A DNA stretch of 15,950 bases from CACPJA01 sp964629335 (GTDB lineage: Bacteria > Pseudomonadota > Gammaproteobacteria > Steroidobacterales > UBA11654): positions 1 to 15,950 of the forward strand of contig CAZVRH010000030.1 in assembly GCA_964629335.1 (NCBI GenBank). The letters run 5' to 3'. The notes under the pieces were generated by a model, which was given only the letters and a program-made list of their open reading frames with translations, had not been told where the DNA came from and did not search any database. Every line of letters starts with the position of its first letter. Position 1 is the stretch's first letter. Positions 14,253 to 15,950 of the stretch are shown piece after piece. A program made the position numbers and the translations under genes.

Positions 14253-14323
14253 AGATTGTAGAAATAAAAAATAATGATAAAAATCCTATCGCTCACTATT
14301 TATCTAGGCAGAAGAAAGGAAAT

Positions 14324-14332
14324 TGATATAAT
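14324..14332 (+). promoter_or_regulatory. Extended -10 promoter before the BKACE gene
   Basis: TGATATAAT (14324-14332) is a perfect extended -10 in the 142-base gap between the methyltransferase and BKACE genes. No good -35 is seen 17 bases upstream. Transcription would start near 14339, just at an AGGAG (14340-14344). The rest of the gap holds the small leader ORF at 14359-14394 and no terminator hairpin that I can find. Confidence 0.5.
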
Positions 14333-14358
14333 CAATCACAGGAGTTCTAAAGAGTATT

Positions 14359-14394
14359 ATGAGCAATAAAATAATATTTCTAAAATTTTCATAA
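14359..14394 (+). CDS. Possible 11-residue leader peptide upstream of the BKACE gene
   Basis: ATG at 14359 opens an 11-codon frame, MSNKIIFLKFS, ending in TAA at 14392-14394, and the next base starts the BKACE ATG. AAGAG (14350-14354) lies four bases before the leader ATG, while the BKACE ATG itself has no Shine-Dalgarno sequence. Ribosomes could load on the leader and reinitiate at the adjacent ATG. The peptide has no run of a single amino acid that would point to classic attenuation. It may be a chance frame. Confidence 0.35.
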   Translation: MSNKIIFLKFS

Positions 14395-15285
14395 ATGAAT
14401 CGCAATGTTATTGTTAGCTGTGCAGTAACTGGTTCAGGGGATTCTGTAGGCAAACACCCTGCCATTCCAGTTACACCAAAAGAAATTGCGAATGCTGCGA
14501 TTGAAGCTGCTAAAGCTGGAGCAGCGATTGCTCATATTCACGTGCGAGAACCCGATAGTGGAAAACCAAGTAGACGTGTTGAACTCTATCGTGAAGTGGT
14601 GAATCGTATTCGTGAGAGTAATACAGATATGATCATAAACCTGACCACTGGTATGGGTGGCGATCTGTTTCTAGGTCCTGATGAAGACCCAATGAATTTT
14701 ACTGACAATACAGACTGCGTTGGAATGATGGAACGAATAAAACATGTTGAGGAACTTTTACCAGAAATTTGTTCTCTTGATTGTGGTTCATTTAATTATG
14801 CTGAAGGAGATTATGTCTACATATCAACTCCGAACATGTTGGAACAAGGAGCTAGAAGACTACAGGAAATTGGCGTGAAACCAGAACTTGAAGTTTTTGA
14901 ACTTGGGCACTTATCCTTTGCTAAGAATCTCATTACTCAAGGGTTACTTGATCATCCGCCGTTGTTCCAGATATGCCTTGGTATTCGCTGGGCTGCTGAA
15001 GCAAGTACCGCATCTTTTAAAACCATGGTTGACGCACTCCCGAATGATTGTAATTGGGCTGGATTTGGTACGAGCGCCATGGAAATGCCCATGGTAGCTC
15101 AAGCCGTACTCTTGGGAGGAAATATTCGAGTCGGTCTTGAGGATAACCTCTATTTGGAAAAAGGTGTTTTTGCATCAAACGGCCAATTGGTAGAGAGAGC
15201 TTGCGATATTATTCAACTCATGGGTTGCTCAATTCAATCTCCTACAGAAGCAAGGCAAACGCTTGGCCTCAGAGAACTCTCATAA
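14395..15285 (+). CDS. cdhC: BKACE-family (DUF849) beta-keto acid cleavage enzyme, probable 3-dehydrocarnitine cleavage
   Basis: Enzymes of this zinc-dependent family condense a beta-keto acid with acetyl-CoA and cleave it. CdhC of Pseudomonas turns 3-dehydrocarnitine plus acetyl-CoA into betainyl-CoA and acetoacetate. The 296-aa protein opens with VIVSCAVTGSGDSVGKHPAI, then AHIHVREPDSGKPSR with the zinc ligands His47 and His49 (His46/His48 in Kce). Further motifs are INLTTGMGGD, SLDCGSFNY and IRVGLEDNLYL, whose Glu matches the third zinc ligand region. The carnitine assignment rests on the next gene, a thioesterase like CdhB, and on the adjacent betaine-type genes; other beta-keto acids remain possible. 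The start has no Shine-Dalgarno sequence and abuts the stop of a small leader frame. Confidence 0.88.
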   Translation: MNRNVIVSCAVTGSGDSVGKHPAIPVTPKEIANAAIEAAKAGAAIAHIHVREPDSGKPSRRVELYREVVNRIRESNTDMIINLTTGMGGDLFLGPDEDPMNFTDNTDCVGMMERIKHVEELLPEICSLDCGSFNYAEGDYVYISTPNMLEQGARRLQEIGVKPELEVFELGHLSFAKNLITQGLLDHPPLFQICLGIRWAAEASTASFKTMVDALPNDCNWAGFGTSAMEMPMVAQAVLLGGNIRVGLEDNLYLEKGVFASNGQLVERACDIIQLMGCSIQSPTEARQTLGLRELS

Positions 15286-15290
15286 TTGAT

Positions 15291-15719
15291 ATGATTTTAG
15301 TACAAAAAAGCGTTGCTCACCCTTGGATGTGTGACATTTTAGGTCATATGACCACTCGTCATTATGTGGCGATGTTTGACGATGCTGCTTACCATCTGTT
15401 CTTCACGATCTTTGGATGGACCGGTTCCAGCGATGCAGAAAATAAAATTGCCTGGGTAGACGTTCAGCATGTCATTGGTTACAAGGCAGAAGTATCAGTA
15501 GGCGATGTACTTGAAATCGATGCAAAACTAATCAAAATCGGGAACAAGTCGATTACAATCTCTTATGAGATGAAGAATCTAGGTAATAATGAAGTTGCAG
15601 CGACGCTTAAATGCACCTGTGTGCTCTTTGATTTAACAACACGTGAATCAGTTAAAATCTCTGATGAATTAAGACAACTTGCATCCAAATACCTGATAGA
15701 AACTACAAACGACGCATAA
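15291..15719 (+). CDS. cdhB: Hotdog-fold thioesterase, probable betainyl-CoA thioesterase
   Basis: A 142-aa single-domain hotdog protein of the 4-hydroxybenzoyl-CoA thioesterase type. The active-site helix reads HPWMCDILGHMTTRHYVAMF, with Asp15 as probable nucleophile/base and His19 after it, followed by strands GYKAEVSVGDVLEIDAKL and the long sheet ending CTCVLFDL. CdhB of Pseudomonas hydrolyses betainyl-CoA to glycine betaine and CoA, the step directly after CdhC, and that gene order is repeated here. The frame is open upstream to 15201, but that region is inside cdhC. The ATG at 15291, five bases after the cdhC stop, places the DxxGH motif where the family has it. The DMGDH-like gene follows after 17 bases. 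No Shine-Dalgarno sequence is seen, so coupling to cdhC is likely. Confidence 0.85.
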   Translation: MILVQKSVAHPWMCDILGHMTTRHYVAMFDDAAYHLFFTIFGWTGSSDAENKIAWVDVQHVIGYKAEVSVGDVLEIDAKLIKIGNKSITISYEMKNLGNNEVAATLKCTCVLFDLTTRESVKISDELRQLASKYLIETTNDA

Positions 15720-15736
15720 AATACTTTGAGGTTACT

Positions 15737-15950
15737 ATGAAGGATCAAGCACAAATAGTTATCGTAGGTGGGGGAATTATGGGTGTATCCCTTCTCTACC
15801 ATTTAGCAGAAGAAGGCTGTCAAGACATCCTTTTAATTGAAAAAGGTGAGTTAACTTCAGGCTCAACTTGGCACGCTGCTGGCCAATGCCCCAGTATGGT
15901 CGGAAACTATAACTTGGCAAAAATTCACAATTACGGAAACTGGTTATATT
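15737..15950 (+). CDS. Dimethylglycine/sarcosine dehydrogenase-type FAD oxidoreductase (partial)
   Basis: Only the first 71 codons are present; the gene runs off the right edge. The start has a clear TTGAGG ribosome site (15725-15731) five bases before the ATG. The N-terminus IVIVGGGIMGVSLLYHLAEE is the FAD-binding Rossmann fold with GxGxxG. It is followed by the acidic ribose-binding residue in LLIEKGEL and then TSGSTWHAAGQ. In dimethylglycine and sarcosine dehydrogenases the histidine of that TWHAAG motif carries covalently bound FAD. These enzymes demethylate dimethylglycine or sarcosine, and usually carry a C-terminal GcvT-like folate domain, which would lie outside the window. It fits as the step after glycine betaine demethylation. 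Confidence 0.9.
   Translation, partial: MKDQAQIVIVGGGIMGVSLLYHLAEEGCQDILLIEKGELTSGSTWHAAGQCPSMVGNYNLAKIHNYGNWLY

Noticed and set aside
15201..15290. N-terminal extension of the thioesterase from ATG 15201
   Set aside because: It is inside the BKACE coding sequence, and the hotdog motif would be displaced by 30 residues.
1..15950. CRISPR arrays, insertion sequences, tRNA genes, phage genes
   Set aside because: I looked for repeated units, transposase motifs, terminal inverted repeats and tRNA-like cloverleafs and saw none that hold up by eye.

Overview
The window is a chromosomal segment of an AT-rich gammaproteobacterium, probably marine with a small genome. Four things support this: a 16S rRNA 5' end preceded by tyrS with anmK divergent (an arrangement known from Pseudomonas and relatives), an E. 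coli-style fused chorismate mutase/prephenate dehydrogenase TyrA, an A-type Fe-S carrier of the ErpA type, and the dense gene packing. The genus cannot be assigned from this sequence. I see no mobile element, tRNA or CRISPR array.

Layout, left to right. Positions 1-50 are the first bases of a 16S rRNA gene on the minus strand. Its leader (51-243) holds a strong promoter that starts only about 8 bases past the tyrS stop, a short hairpin, a boxA-like antitermination site and a longer hairpin. tyrS (minus) and anmK (plus) diverge from a 40-60 base gap. A compact minus-strand operon follows, transcribed tyrA-rppH-erpA-dat; its last gene overlaps the end of anmK tail to tail. From pdxH (5546) onward every gene is on the plus strand.

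A clear cobalamin riboswitch (6248-6425) precedes a BtuB-like outer-membrane receptor gene. Behind it, mostly with gaps of 3-46 bases, come a PduO-type cob(I)alamin adenosyltransferase, a luciferase-like (LLM) flavin oxidoreductase, a protein with two DsbA/kappa-GST-like domains, a short-chain dehydrogenase and a HAD phosphatase. The middle four do not form a pathway I recognise.

The right end looks like quaternary-amine catabolism. It has a non-pyrrolysine MttB-family methyltransferase with a perfect Shine-Dalgarno sequence, a BKACE (DUF849) enzyme resembling the 3-dehydrocarnitine cleavage enzyme CdhC, a hotdog thioesterase resembling CdhB (betainyl-CoA hydrolysis), and the start of a dimethylglycine/sarcosine dehydrogenase-type flavoprotein cut by the window end. 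The inferred flow is dehydrocarnitine to betainyl-CoA to glycine betaine to dimethylglycine to sarcosine. The demethylation step would use a corrinoid methyltransferase, placed next to B12 uptake genes. The BKACE gene has its own extended -10 promoter and an 11-codon leader ORF whose stop codon abuts its ATG.
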